From contig DYFV01000016.1 in assembly GCA_020725025.1 (NCBI GenBank), forward strand, positions 1 through 64,000: a DNA stretch of 64,000 nt. Direction: 5' to 3'. The notes beneath the pieces were generated by a model that saw nothing but the letters and a program-made list of their open reading frames with translations, did not search any database and had not been told where the DNA came from. Positions within the stretch are counted from its first letter, which is position 1. Each line of letters starts with the position of its first letter. Position numbers and translations under genes: made by a program. The DNA is from Azoarcus sp. (GTDB lineage Bacteria; Pseudomonadota; Gammaproteobacteria; Burkholderiales; Rhodocyclaceae). Of the stretch, positions 50,430 through 58,016 are shown piece after piece.

Positions 50430-51491
50430 TCAGCGCGCCAGTCCGGCGAAACCGACGGAGTTGCCCGCCGTATCGGTCACGGACGCCAGCGCACGGAATG
50501 CCTTGGCCTGCACCGCGTCCGGCAGGCGGACGAAGTAGCTCGTCTTCACCAGCTCGTCGCCGTGCAGGAAGGCCCAGCTGAAGAACTCCACCGCCCGCCG
50601 CACGCCAGGGGCATCGCCGCCGCGGCGTGGCACCAGCACGAAGGTGCCCATGGTGATGGGCCAGCTGCGGCTGCCCGGCTGATCGGTGAGGGTGGCGGAG
50701 AAGTCCCCGCTGCGCGGCCAGGGGCTCGCCGCCAGGGCCGCGGCGAAGCTCTCCAGCCCGGCCGCCACATAGACGCCCTCCCGGTTGCGCAAGCTCACCG
50801 GATTGAGGTCGTAGCGCACGACGTAGTTGTAATCGACGTAGCCGATGGACCCGGACGACCGGGCCACTGTCGTCGCCACGCCGTCGTTGCCCTTGGCGGT
50901 CGCGACCCCCTCGCCCCACTTGAAGGCGGTGGCGACGCCGAACCGTGCCCGCCACTCGGGGCTCACCTTGGCCAGGTAATCCGCGAAGTTCCAGGTGGTG
51001 CCGGAGCTGTCGCTGCGCGCCACCACCCGGATCGGAGCGTCGGGCAGCGGCAGGCCACGGTTGAGTCCACGGATGGCCGGATCGTTCCAGCGAAGGATCC
51101 GGCCGCCGAAGATGTCGGCGAGCGTCCTGCCGTCCAGGCGCAGGGCACCCGCCGGGACGCCGGGCAGGTTGACCACCGGCACGGCGCCGCTGACCGCGGT
51201 GGGAATCACCACGACGTCCTGCCCCTGGAGGGCCTCGGCGGTTGGCACGAGATCCGTCGCGCCGAAATCGACCTCGCGGGCGAGCAGCTTCCTGGTGCCG
51301 GCGCCGGAACCGGCGGGATCGTAATCGAGCCGTATGCCGCGATCGGCGGCGAACGCGGTCGCCCACGCCGCATAGACCGGCTTGGCGGCCGACGAGCCGG
51401 CTCCGGTAAACGACGATGACGGCGCCTCGGCTGCCGTGCCCGGGACGGTGAAGGCGAGAGTCAGGACGAAGAACAGGGAATGAAGTCGCAT
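50430..51491 (-). CDS. pstS: phosphate-binding periplasmic protein PstS
   Basis: A 353-residue substrate-binding protein for high-affinity phosphate uptake. It has an N-terminal signal peptide (LHSLFFVLTLAFTVPGTAA), the phosphate-binding start SSSFTGAGSSAAKPVYAAW, the second-lobe motif VARSDSSGTTWNFADYLAK, and DYDPAGSGAGTRKLL. No pstC, pstA, pstB or phoU lies next to it, so it is an orphan here and would need a permease encoded elsewhere. A candidate Pho box with a fitting -10 box lies 63-96 bases upstream, suggesting induction in phosphate starvation. Confidence 0.88.
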   Translation of the reverse strand: MRLHSLFFVLTLAFTVPGTAAEAPSSSFTGAGSSAAKPVYAAWATAFAADRGIRLDYDPAGSGAGTRKLLAREVDFGATDLVPTAEALQGQDVVVIPTAVSGAVPVVNLPGVPAGALRLDGRTLADIFGGRILRWNDPAIRGLNRGLPLPDAPIRVVARSDSSGTTWNFADYLAKVSPEWRARFGVATAFKWGEGVATAKGNDGVATTVARSSGSIGYVDYNYVVRYDLNPVSLRNREGVYVAAGLESFAAALAASPWPRSGDFSATLTDQPGSRSWPITMGTFVLVPRRGGDAPGVRRAVEFFSWAFLHGDELVKTSYFVRLPDAVQAKAFRALASVTDTAGNSVGFAGLAR

Positions 51492-51553
51492 GGGGTCGAG
51501 AGACGGCAGGCGGTAACGACGATGGAATCGTCGCGAAGGGGTGAAGGCCGGGG

Positions 51554-51587
51554 ATTGTTGGATGAGATTGTTTCAGTAAGATGACGA
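51554..51587 (-). promoter_or_regulatory. candidate PhoB-controlled promoter of pstS
   Basis: On the minus strand TCGTCAT (51587-51581), CTTA, CTGAAAC (51576-51570) resembles the Pho-box pair CTGTCAT-N4-CTGTCAY (five of seven in each half). Ten bases downstream AACAAT (51559-51554) could be the -10. Geometry is right; each element is imperfect. Confidence 0.45.
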
Positions 51588-51713
51588 ACCGATTGCGACC
51601 CGAAGAGCGGTCGCGAGCAGGCGACGAGAAGAATCCTGTTCGCTTCTGACCTGGAACACCTATACGGCTCTGCTGCCGAGCCGCTAGCCGAGACCTGCCA
51701 CTGGAGAAAAACG

Positions 51714-52067
51714 ATGATCAAGGTGAGCGTCATGTATCCCGATGCGGACGGCTGCCGCTTCGACTTCGACTACTACTGCAAGTCGCACATGCCGATGGTC
51801 GCGGACAAGCTGGGCAGCGCCTGCCAGGGCGTCGCGGTGGACAAGTACATCCCGACGTCCTCCGGCGAGCGCCCGCCCTTCGTGGCCGCCGCGCACCTGT
51901 TCTTCGAATCCGTCGAAGCCTTCCGGAACGCCTTCGCCCCCCATGCCGAGGCGATCCTGGCCGACGTTCCGAACTACACCGACCTTCAGCCGACGCTGAT
52001 GTTCAGCGAGGTCCTCGTCAACGCCAAGCGGGGCCGGACCGGCGAGTTGCACCTGCACTTGCTATAG
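51714..52067 (+). CDS. EthD-domain / dimeric alpha-beta-barrel protein
   Basis: A 117-residue protein of the EthD type: MIKVSVMYPDADGCRFDFDYY then CKSHMPMVADKLG, with the family's HMP motif. Related proteins assist in ether degradation or act as small alpha-beta-barrel enzymes, but the family is broad and the reaction is unknown here. A GGAG site is at an acceptable distance before the ATG. It is a single gene between divergent pstS and the convergent MCP, 8 bases from the MCP stop. Confidence 0.8.
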   Translation: MIKVSVMYPDADGCRFDFDYYCKSHMPMVADKLGSACQGVAVDKYIPTSSGERPPFVAAAHLFFESVEAFRNAFAPHAEAILADVPNYTDLQPTLMFSEVLVNAKRGRTGELHLHLL

Positions 52068-52075
52068 GGCACCGC

Positions 52076-53734
52076 TCACACCCTGAAGCGCCCGACGAGC
52101 TCGCGCAGGGTCCGGGAAAGCCGATCCAGCTCGCCGGCGACCGCGGCGGTGTCGGCGGCGATCGCCGCGCCCTCCTCGGTCATGCCCGCCACCTGCTCGA
52201 CCCGGCGGGCGACGTCGCGCGCGGCCGCACCCTGGGCGACGAGGGCCTCGCTCATCGCGCCTGCCGCCGCGGCGGCCGAGGCGGCCTGCTCCGCGACGCC
52301 GTCCATGCCCTGCGCGGCGTTGGCGGCGAGCTCCCGGCCGGCCGAGACCCGACCGACCACCTCGGCCATGCCCTCGGCGGCGCTGCGGGCGCTCTCCTGC
52401 ATGGTGGTGACCGTCTCGTGGATCTCGGCGGTGGAGCGGCCGGTGCGCTCGGCGAGCTTGCGCACCTCGTCGGCCACCACCGCGAAGCCCCGCCCGGACT
52501 CGCCTGCGCGGGCGGCCTCGATGGCGGCATTGAGCGCGAGCAGGTTGGTCTGCGCGGCCACCTCCTGGATGACGTCCATCACCGCGGCGACGCGGTCGGA
52601 GTGCCGGCTCAGGGCCTCGATCGCGCCGCGGGCGCGCGACACGCTGTCGGCGATCGTCGCCATCCCCTCGGCGCCGGCGGTCATCTGCCGCGCCCCCTCC
52701 CCTGCCCCGGCGCCCGCGCGCCGGGCCTGGTCGTAGGCCTCGCGCGAGTTGTCGGCGAGCTGGTCGACGCCGACCGACATCTCCTCGACTGCTGCCGCCA
52801 TGCCGGCAGCGGCATCGCTATGCCCCCGGCTGGCCTCCGCAGCCCGGGCCGCCGCGGCGGAAACCGCGTCGGCGGCACGGCCGACCTCGCCGGCGCGCTC
52901 GAGCACTTCGCCCATGGCGCGCTGCATGGCATCGACCAGCTCGTTCACCGCGGCGAGCGCCTCGCCGATCTCGTCCTTCGAGACCACCTCGGCGCGCCGG
53001 GTGAAGTCGCGCTCGCGCACGATGCCGTCTATCAGCGCGTGCATGCCGCGCAGGGGCAGCAGGATCGAGCGCCCGATGCGCGCGGCGAGCAGCGCGAGGA
53101 CGAGCCCCAGTCCGACGAGCACCGCGACCAACCCGGACTGCGCCGCGGTCACCGTGGCGCGCTCCCGCGCCTGGGCGGCGGCGCCCTGCGCCTCGCTCGC
53201 CGCGATGGCGGCGTCGAGGGCGGCCATGAGCGCCTCCTGGGGCTCCGCCTGGGCGGCGACCGGCGCCTTGAACTCGAGCATCAGCATGGCCCGCTCGCCG
53301 TCGTCGGCCGCGGCGGCACGCTCCACCAGCGCCAGGATCGCCTCCTCCCCCTGCCGCCAGCGCCCCCACCTGGCGTCGAGATCCCGTCCCGACGCGGTGC
53401 CGTCCGCCGCTCCGGCGAGCCGGCCGTACACGGCGCGGGCCTCCTCGGCACGGGCGAGCCACGCCCTCTTGTCGGCACCGAGCCGGGCGAAGCGCGCCTG
53501 GGCGTCGTTGGCGAAAGCCCAGCCTTCGATCTCCAGGGTCGAGGCGCGCAGGCGAAGGCTGGCGTGGCGTATCGCCTCCAGCGCCTGGATCGCCGGCACG
53601 TGCCGCTCGACCAGCTCGGCGACCACGGCACGGATCTGTCCGATGCCGACGAGCCCGACCGCGCTGGAGGCGATCAGCCCGCCGACGCCGAGCAGGGCCA
53701 GGAGCATGAGTTTGGTGCGGATGTCGAGGCGCAA
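52076..53734 (-). CDS. methyl-accepting chemotaxis protein (TTG start)
   Basis: A 552-residue chemoreceptor: TM1 about 9-30 ([20 protein letters not shown]), a mostly helical periplasmic domain about 31-180, TM2 about 182-205, HAMP about 206-260 and a signalling domain with the tip [18 protein letters not shown]. The open frame runs upstream to an ATG at 53953, but those residues are Arg/Pro-rich and out of character. The TTG at 53734 follows AGAGGGGAG and directly begins the TM1-preceding basic segment LRLDIRTK, so I take it as the start. No chemosensory genes adjoin it. Confidence 0.87.
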   Translation of the reverse strand: MRLDIRTKLMLLALLGVGGLIASSAVGLVGIGQIRAVVAELVERHVPAIQALEAIRHASLRLRASTLEIEGWAFANDAQARFARLGADKRAWLARAEEARAVYGRLAGAADGTASGRDLDARWGRWRQGEEAILALVERAAAADDGERAMLMLEFKAPVAAQAEPQEALMAALDAAIAASEAQGAAAQARERATVTAAQSGLVAVLVGLGLVLALLAARIGRSILLPLRGMHALIDGIVRERDFTRRAEVVSKDEIGEALAAVNELVDAMQRAMGEVLERAGEVGRAADAVSAAAARAAEASRGHSDAAAGMAAAVEEMSVGVDQLADNSREAYDQARRAGAGAGEGARQMTAGAEGMATIADSVSRARGAIEALSRHSDRVAAVMDVIQEVAAQTNLLALNAAIEAARAGESGRGFAVVADEVRKLAERTGRSTAEIHETVTTMQESARSAAEGMAEVVGRVSAGRELAANAAQGMDGVAEQAASAAAAAGAMSEALVAQGAAARDVARRVEQVAGMTEEGAAIAADTAAVAGELDRLSRTLRELVGRFRV

Positions 53735-53970
53735 GCTGTCTCCCCTCTGTTCTTGTGTTAGATCCGACCGACCGTCGAAACGGCCGGGTGGGAGGGATTT
53801 ACGCGCATCGACTTTCGTTTCGCTTTCGAGCGACCGGCCACGACGCGGCCGCCTGCAGGAGGGCGCGCCACCTCGGTGCCGTATGGAAGCGATCTGCGTT
53901 ACCCGGTGCTTGCAGGCAGGCGGACTGTTCCCGATACTCGGGCTCGTCTTCATGCCGCAGCCGAACCCTC

Positions 53971-54726
53971 ATGATCAAGGCCTTACTCACCGGACACAGC
54001 CGGGGCCTGGGTGCCTCCGTCGCCGAAACCCTGCTCGCCCGCGACATCCCCGTCCTCGCCCTCGCCCGCTCGCCGAATGCCGAGCTCGCCGCGCGCTTTC
54101 CCCGGCTTCTCCGGGAAGTGTCGCTCGACCTTTCGGACACCGCCGCCCTCGCCGCCTGGCTCGCGGCGGGCACCCTGGCCCGCTTCGTCGCGGACGCGGA
54201 CCACTCCCTGCTGATCAACAACGCCGGCCTGCTCCAGCCGGTCGGCCCGGTCGGCACCCAGGACGCCTTGGCCATCGCCCGCGCAGTGGGCGTAAACGTG
54301 GCGGCGCCGCTCATGCTCACCAACGCCTTCGTCGCCGCCACCGCCGGCTGCGCGGACCGGCGCGTGCTGCACGTGTCCAGCGGTGCCGCGCGCAAGGCCT
54401 ACGCCGGCTGGAACGTCTACTGCGCCACCAAGGCCGCGCTCGACCACCACGCCCGCGCCGCCGCCCTCGAAGAGGTGGCCGGCCTGCGCATCGCCAGCGT
54501 CGCGCCGGGCGTGGTGGATACCGACATGCAGGCCGAGGTGCGCGCGAGCCCTCTCGACGCCTTTCCCTCGCGCCGGCGCTTCGAGGCGCTGAAATCGGAA
54601 GGCGCGCTGGCGTCGCCTGCCGACACCGGCCGCCGCCTCGTGGATTACCTGTTGAGCGATAGCTACGGGGACGTGGCGGAGGCCGACCTGCGCGACCTGC
54701 CGGCACCCGGCCGCGCCGCGCACTGA
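53971..54726 (+). CDS. short-chain dehydrogenase/reductase
   Basis: A 251-residue SDR. Rossmann start LLTGHSRGLGASVAETLL, NNAG (INNAGLLQPVG), catalytic Ser in VLHVSSGAARKAYAG, and YCATKAAL with Tyr and Lys. The first glycine motif TGHSRGLG departs from the usual TGxxxGIG but keeps the required glycines. The substrate is unknown; sepiapterin-reductase-like or sugar/lipid reductases are possibilities. It converges on the AhpD-like gene with a 7-base gap and is divergent from the MCP. Confidence 0.87.
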   Translation: MIKALLTGHSRGLGASVAETLLARDIPVLALARSPNAELAARFPRLLREVSLDLSDTAALAAWLAAGTLARFVADADHSLLINNAGLLQPVGPVGTQDALAIARAVGVNVAAPLMLTNAFVAATAGCADRRVLHVSSGAARKAYAGWNVYCATKAALDHHARAAALEEVAGLRIASVAPGVVDTDMQAEVRASPLDAFPSRRRFEALKSEGALASPADTGRRLVDYLLSDSYGDVAEADLRDLPAPGRAAH

Positions 54727-54733
54727 AGCGGGG

Positions 54734-55366
54734 TCACGCGCCGGCCTCCGTTTCGGGGTCTGGCGCCAGGCACTCCGTCGCACTGCGGTCGATCGGCCGA
54801 CCGACCGTCAACGCCCGCCTCAGGCCTTCCTCCATGGTCAGCATCGCGGCGTCGGCCTGCACGCCGAGCCCGTCCAGGATCTTGGTGAAGAAGGCGCGGC
54901 CCGCCGCGGTGGCGACGATGTCGAAGATCTCCGCTTCGTCGAGGCCGTGCCGGCGCAAGCCGTCGACGTCCTCCCTTTCGACGCCCGCCGCGTCGCAGGC
55001 GACCTTGCGCGCGAAGGCCGCCATCGCGCGTTCGGCTGCGGTAAGGCGCTCGCTGTCGCCGCGCTCGGCCAGGTCCCGGACCGCGTCGGCGCCGACGAAT
55101 TCCGCGAGCGCCTTGCCGTGGGCCAGCGCGCAGGCCGAATTGCGCAACGCATGCGCGGCGACGAAGGTGACGAGCTCGAAACGGCGCGCGTCCACCGGCC
55201 GTCGGATCTCGGCGAGCAGCCTGCCCCAGCGCGCCAGCACTTCCGGCCGGACGCTGAAGACTTTGGCGTAGTTGGGCACGTAGCCCCAGTGCGCCTGCTG
55301 GCGCTGGTACATGGCGTACACCTCGCCCGTCGCATCGCGGGGCGCAACGGTTTCGATGAAGGACAT
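54734..55366 (-). CDS. AhpD / carboxymuconolactone-decarboxylase-like protein
   Basis: A 210-residue helical protein with the CMD/AhpD-like core, FVAAHALRNSACALAHGKAL. A single Cys and a His at C-x3-H spacing are present, while the second Cys of the AhpD pair (E-x4-C-x2-C-x3-H) is absent. Full peroxidase chemistry would need another thiol source, so it may be a redox-related or isomerase-like member. AGGAGG precedes the ATG. Third gene of the operon cysK-grx, oxygenase, AhpD-like, 13 bases behind the oxygenase. Role unknown. Confidence 0.8.
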   Translation of the reverse strand: MSFIETVAPRDATGEVYAMYQRQQAHWGYVPNYAKVFSVRPEVLARWGRLLAEIRRPVDARRFELVTFVAAHALRNSACALAHGKALAEFVGADAVRDLAERGDSERLTAAERAMAAFARKVACDAAGVEREDVDGLRRHGLDEAEIFDIVATAAGRAFFTKILDGLGVQADAAMLTMEEGLRRALTVGRPIDRSATECLAPDPETEAGA

Positions 55367-55379
55367 GGCGGTCGCCTCC

Positions 55380-56327
55380 TCACAGGACGTAGTGATCGAT
55401 CTGCACTTCCTCGCCGAGATCGGCGTAGTCGCCGGCGGCCCGCAGCGCACGGAATTCGCCCCACTCGATGGGCCGGTAGCGGGGCGGGTGGCGGGCGTCC
55501 ACCGTCGAGGGCAGCGGCGCGTAGCGCGTGGCGTAGGACGGGTTGTAGAAGAACGGCGCGCTGAACCGCGCCCGCTCGCCATTGGCGAGCACCCGGTGCA
55601 ACGCGGCCCGGTAGCGGTCGTTCGACCACACCTGCACGATGTCGCCGAGGTTGACCACCAGCGCATCGGCCCGCGGCTCCACCAGATGCCAGCGCCCTTC
55701 GCGGAAGACCTGCAGCCCGGGCACCTCGTCCTGCAGCAGCAGGGTCAGCGCACCGGCGTCGGTGTGGTGATTGACGCCGAGGAAACCCTCCCTCGGCGTG
55801 GCTACCCCATCGGGCGCCGCCGGTGCGGGACAGGCCGGATAGTGGTTCAGGCGCACGAAGCTCGACTGCGCGGCGCCGAAGAAGCGCGGCAGGTAGCCGG
55901 CGGGCATGCCGAGGTTGATGCCCACCGCTCCGATGAGCCGCTCCGCCAGCCGCTCGCAGGCGGCGTAGTAAGCGCGCACCGCCGGCTCGAAGTCCGGCAG
56001 CCCGGCCGGCCATTGGGGCTGCAGCGCCCCGCCGTCGGCGGGGCCGTAGTCGAACACCTGCTTCCAGTCCCGCGTGTTCTTGGTCAGCTCCTGGTCGTAG
56101 TAGCCCCAGGGATTCTCGTCGCTGCGCAGGATGGAGCGCTTGACCGCGTCCGGCTGGGCGAAAAAGCTGTGCGCCGCCGCCATCACGCGACGCAGAATCC
56201 CGGCGTCGATGCCGTGATGGGTGACCTGGAAGAAGCCCCATTCCCGGCAGGCCGCATCGAGGGCGGAGAGCGTTGCGGGCTGCCCCAGCCGGGCGATGTC
56301 GATGACCGGCACATGCATTGGATTCAT
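55380..56327 (-). CDS. Fe(II)-dependent oxygenase, isopenicillin-N-synthase-like
   Basis: A 315-residue enzyme of the 2-oxoglutarate/Fe(II) oxygenase superfamily. Beginning IPNS-like (VPVIDIARLG, CREWGFFQVTHHGID), it contains the facial triad H188-x-D190 (NHHTDAGAL) and H244 (LHRVLANGERARFS), with the following RxS pattern that binds the 2-oxoglutarate carboxylate in most members. The substrate is unknown; no peptide synthetase is nearby. AGGAG precedes the ATG, 16 bases after the cysteine synthase-glutaredoxin fusion, so a sulfur-containing or amino-acid-derived substrate is an attractive inference. Confidence 0.88.
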   Translation of the reverse strand: MNPMHVPVIDIARLGQPATLSALDAACREWGFFQVTHHGIDAGILRRVMAAAHSFFAQPDAVKRSILRSDENPWGYYDQELTKNTRDWKQVFDYGPADGGALQPQWPAGLPDFEPAVRAYYAACERLAERLIGAVGINLGMPAGYLPRFFGAAQSSFVRLNHYPACPAPAAPDGVATPREGFLGVNHHTDAGALTLLLQDEVPGLQVFREGRWHLVEPRADALVVNLGDIVQVWSNDRYRAALHRVLANGERARFSAPFFYNPSYATRYAPLPSTVDARHPPRYRPIEWGEFRALRAAGDYADLGEEVQIDHYVL

Positions 56328-56343
56328 GACGATTCTCCTGTCC

Positions 56344-57837
56344 TCAGACCGTCGCCCGCGGTTGCAGCCATTTGGGAAACAGGGTGTAGGGGTCGAGCTC
56401 GACACCCGTGTCGTAGTCGATGCCGCAGGCCTGGAGGCGCCGCTCCAGCGCCCCCTCGCGCATGGCGTCGAAGAGCTCGGTGCAGCCGCCCACGTGGGCG
56501 CCGCCGATGTAGATCTGCGGGATGGTCGGGCTGCCGGTATCCCGTGCGAGGACGGCGCGGATCTTGCCGCCGCGCCCGCCGGCCTGGTACTCGACCGAGT
56601 CGAGGTCGATGCTGCGATAGCGGATACCCAGCCGCTGGAAGAGCTTGCGCACCGACCAGCAGAACTCGCACCACTCCAGCGCGAAGAGCAGCACCGGCTC
56701 GTCGCGCACCAGAGCGGCGACGAAGCGCTCGGCCTCGGCGTCGATCGGGGCAGCCGCAGGAGCACGCGCGGCGGGGACGCCGCAGGCGGCCGGCCGGTCG
56801 AAGCGGTAGCCCGGCGTCGAGCGCGACAGGGCCAGCTCCTCCGCATCCATCTCCTCGCCGATGCCCTCGAAGAGCGGCGTCGACAGATAGCGCTCACCGG
56901 TGTCGGGCAGCATGACCACGATGTTCGCGCCCGGCTGCGCGCGCTTCGCGACGTCGAGGGCGGCGGCCAGGGTGGCGCCCGCCGAGGTGCCGACGAAGAT
57001 CCCCTCGCGGCGCGCCAGCTCCCGCGCGAGCCGCATCGCCTCGGCGCCGCCCACCGGCACGATCTCGTCGACGAGGCCCTCGCCCACCGCCGTCTCGGTC
57101 AGGCGCGACACGAAGTCCGGGCTCCAGCCCTGCATCAGGTGCGGGCGAAAGCTCGGATGGCTCGCCGAAGGCCGACCGTCGGCCTCCCGCGGCTGGGCGA
57201 TGCCGCTGCCGAGCACCTGGGCGTTGTCCGGCTCGGCGGCGACGATGCGGGTGCCCTTGCCCGCCCGCTTGAGGCCCCTCGCCACCCCCAGCAGCGTGCC
57301 GCCGGTGCCGAAGCCGGAGACGAAGCAGTCCAGCGGCTCGTCGCGAAAATCGTCCAGGATCTCCTGGGCCGTGGTGCGCGTGTGCACCTCGGCGTTGGCC
57401 TCGTTCTCGAACTGGCGGCACAGGTACCAGCCGTGGGCCTCGGCCAGCTCGATCGCCTTGGCGAGCATGCCGGTGCCCTTTTCCGAGGCGGGCGTCAGCA
57501 CCACCTTCGCCCCCAGGAAGCGCAGCAATTTGCGCCGCTCCAGGCTGAAGTTCTCCGCCATGACGATGACCAGGGGATAGCCGCGCTCGGCGCACACCAT
57601 GGCGAGCCCGATGCCGGTGTTGCCGCTGGTGGCCTCGATCACCGTCTGGCCCGGCCGGAGCTCGCCGCGGCGCTCGGCGGCCTCGATCACGGCGAGCGCC
57701 ATGCGGTCCTTGACCGAGCCCATGGGGTTGAAGGATTCCAGCTTCACGTAAACGTTCACGCCCGCCGGCGCCAGCTTGCGAAGCTTCACCAGCGGCGTAC
57801 CGCCTATCGTCCCGAGTATGTTGTCGTACCTCGCCAT
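56344..57837 (-). CDS. cysteine synthase-glutaredoxin fusion
   Basis: A 497-residue two-domain protein. Residues 1 to about 340 are a PLP-dependent O-acetylserine sulfhydrylase/cysteine synthase: K43 (MGSVKDR) would bind PLP, with TSGNTGIGLA and GTGGTLLGVARGL. After a linker of about 30 residues, a glutaredoxin-like domain (about 375-470) has CxxC at C390-C393 (EWCEFCWSV), cis-Pro in TIPQIYIGG and GGCTEL. Fusing a thiol-redox domain to the sulfhydrylase suggests that the Grx supplies or releases a bound sulfur or thiol; this is inference. GAGGAG precedes the ATG. First gene of the minus-strand operon, divergent from the SARP gene. Confidence 0.92.
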   Translation of the reverse strand: MARYDNILGTIGGTPLVKLRKLAPAGVNVYVKLESFNPMGSVKDRMALAVIEAAERRGELRPGQTVIEATSGNTGIGLAMVCAERGYPLVIVMAENFSLERRKLLRFLGAKVVLTPASEKGTGMLAKAIELAEAHGWYLCRQFENEANAEVHTRTTAQEILDDFRDEPLDCFVSGFGTGGTLLGVARGLKRAGKGTRIVAAEPDNAQVLGSGIAQPREADGRPSASHPSFRPHLMQGWSPDFVSRLTETAVGEGLVDEIVPVGGAEAMRLARELARREGIFVGTSAGATLAAALDVAKRAQPGANIVVMLPDTGERYLSTPLFEGIGEEMDAEELALSRSTPGYRFDRPAACGVPAARAPAAAPIDAEAERFVAALVRDEPVLLFALEWCEFCWSVRKLFQRLGIRYRSIDLDSVEYQAGGRGGKIRAVLARDTGSPTIPQIYIGGAHVGGCTELFDAMREGALERRLQACGIDYDTGVELDPYTLFPKWLQPRATV

Positions 57838-57958
57838 CGTCGTCTCCTCTCTGTCGGCTGCTGATACGGTTGCCATCATTCGCGCCGTTCGAGGAAGCGA
57901 GCGTTGGAGAGAGCGTGGTTTTTGCGTTCCGGGCGGGAAAATCAGGAGCAATCGAAGC

Positions 57959-57988
57959 TTGTGAATGGCGATGCGCGGCACCTATATT
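57959..57988 (+). promoter_or_regulatory. candidate sigma-70 promoter of the SARP operon
   Basis: TTGTGA at 57959-57964 and TATATT at 57983-57988, spaced by 18 bases, match sigma-70 -35 and -10 boxes (four and five of six). Transcription would start about 20 bases before the ATG at 58017. That ATG has no clear ribosome site, so the regulator may be translated weakly. Confidence 0.5.
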
Positions 57989-58016
57989 TGAGTGTTGACC
58001 GTGCGAACGCCGCCCC

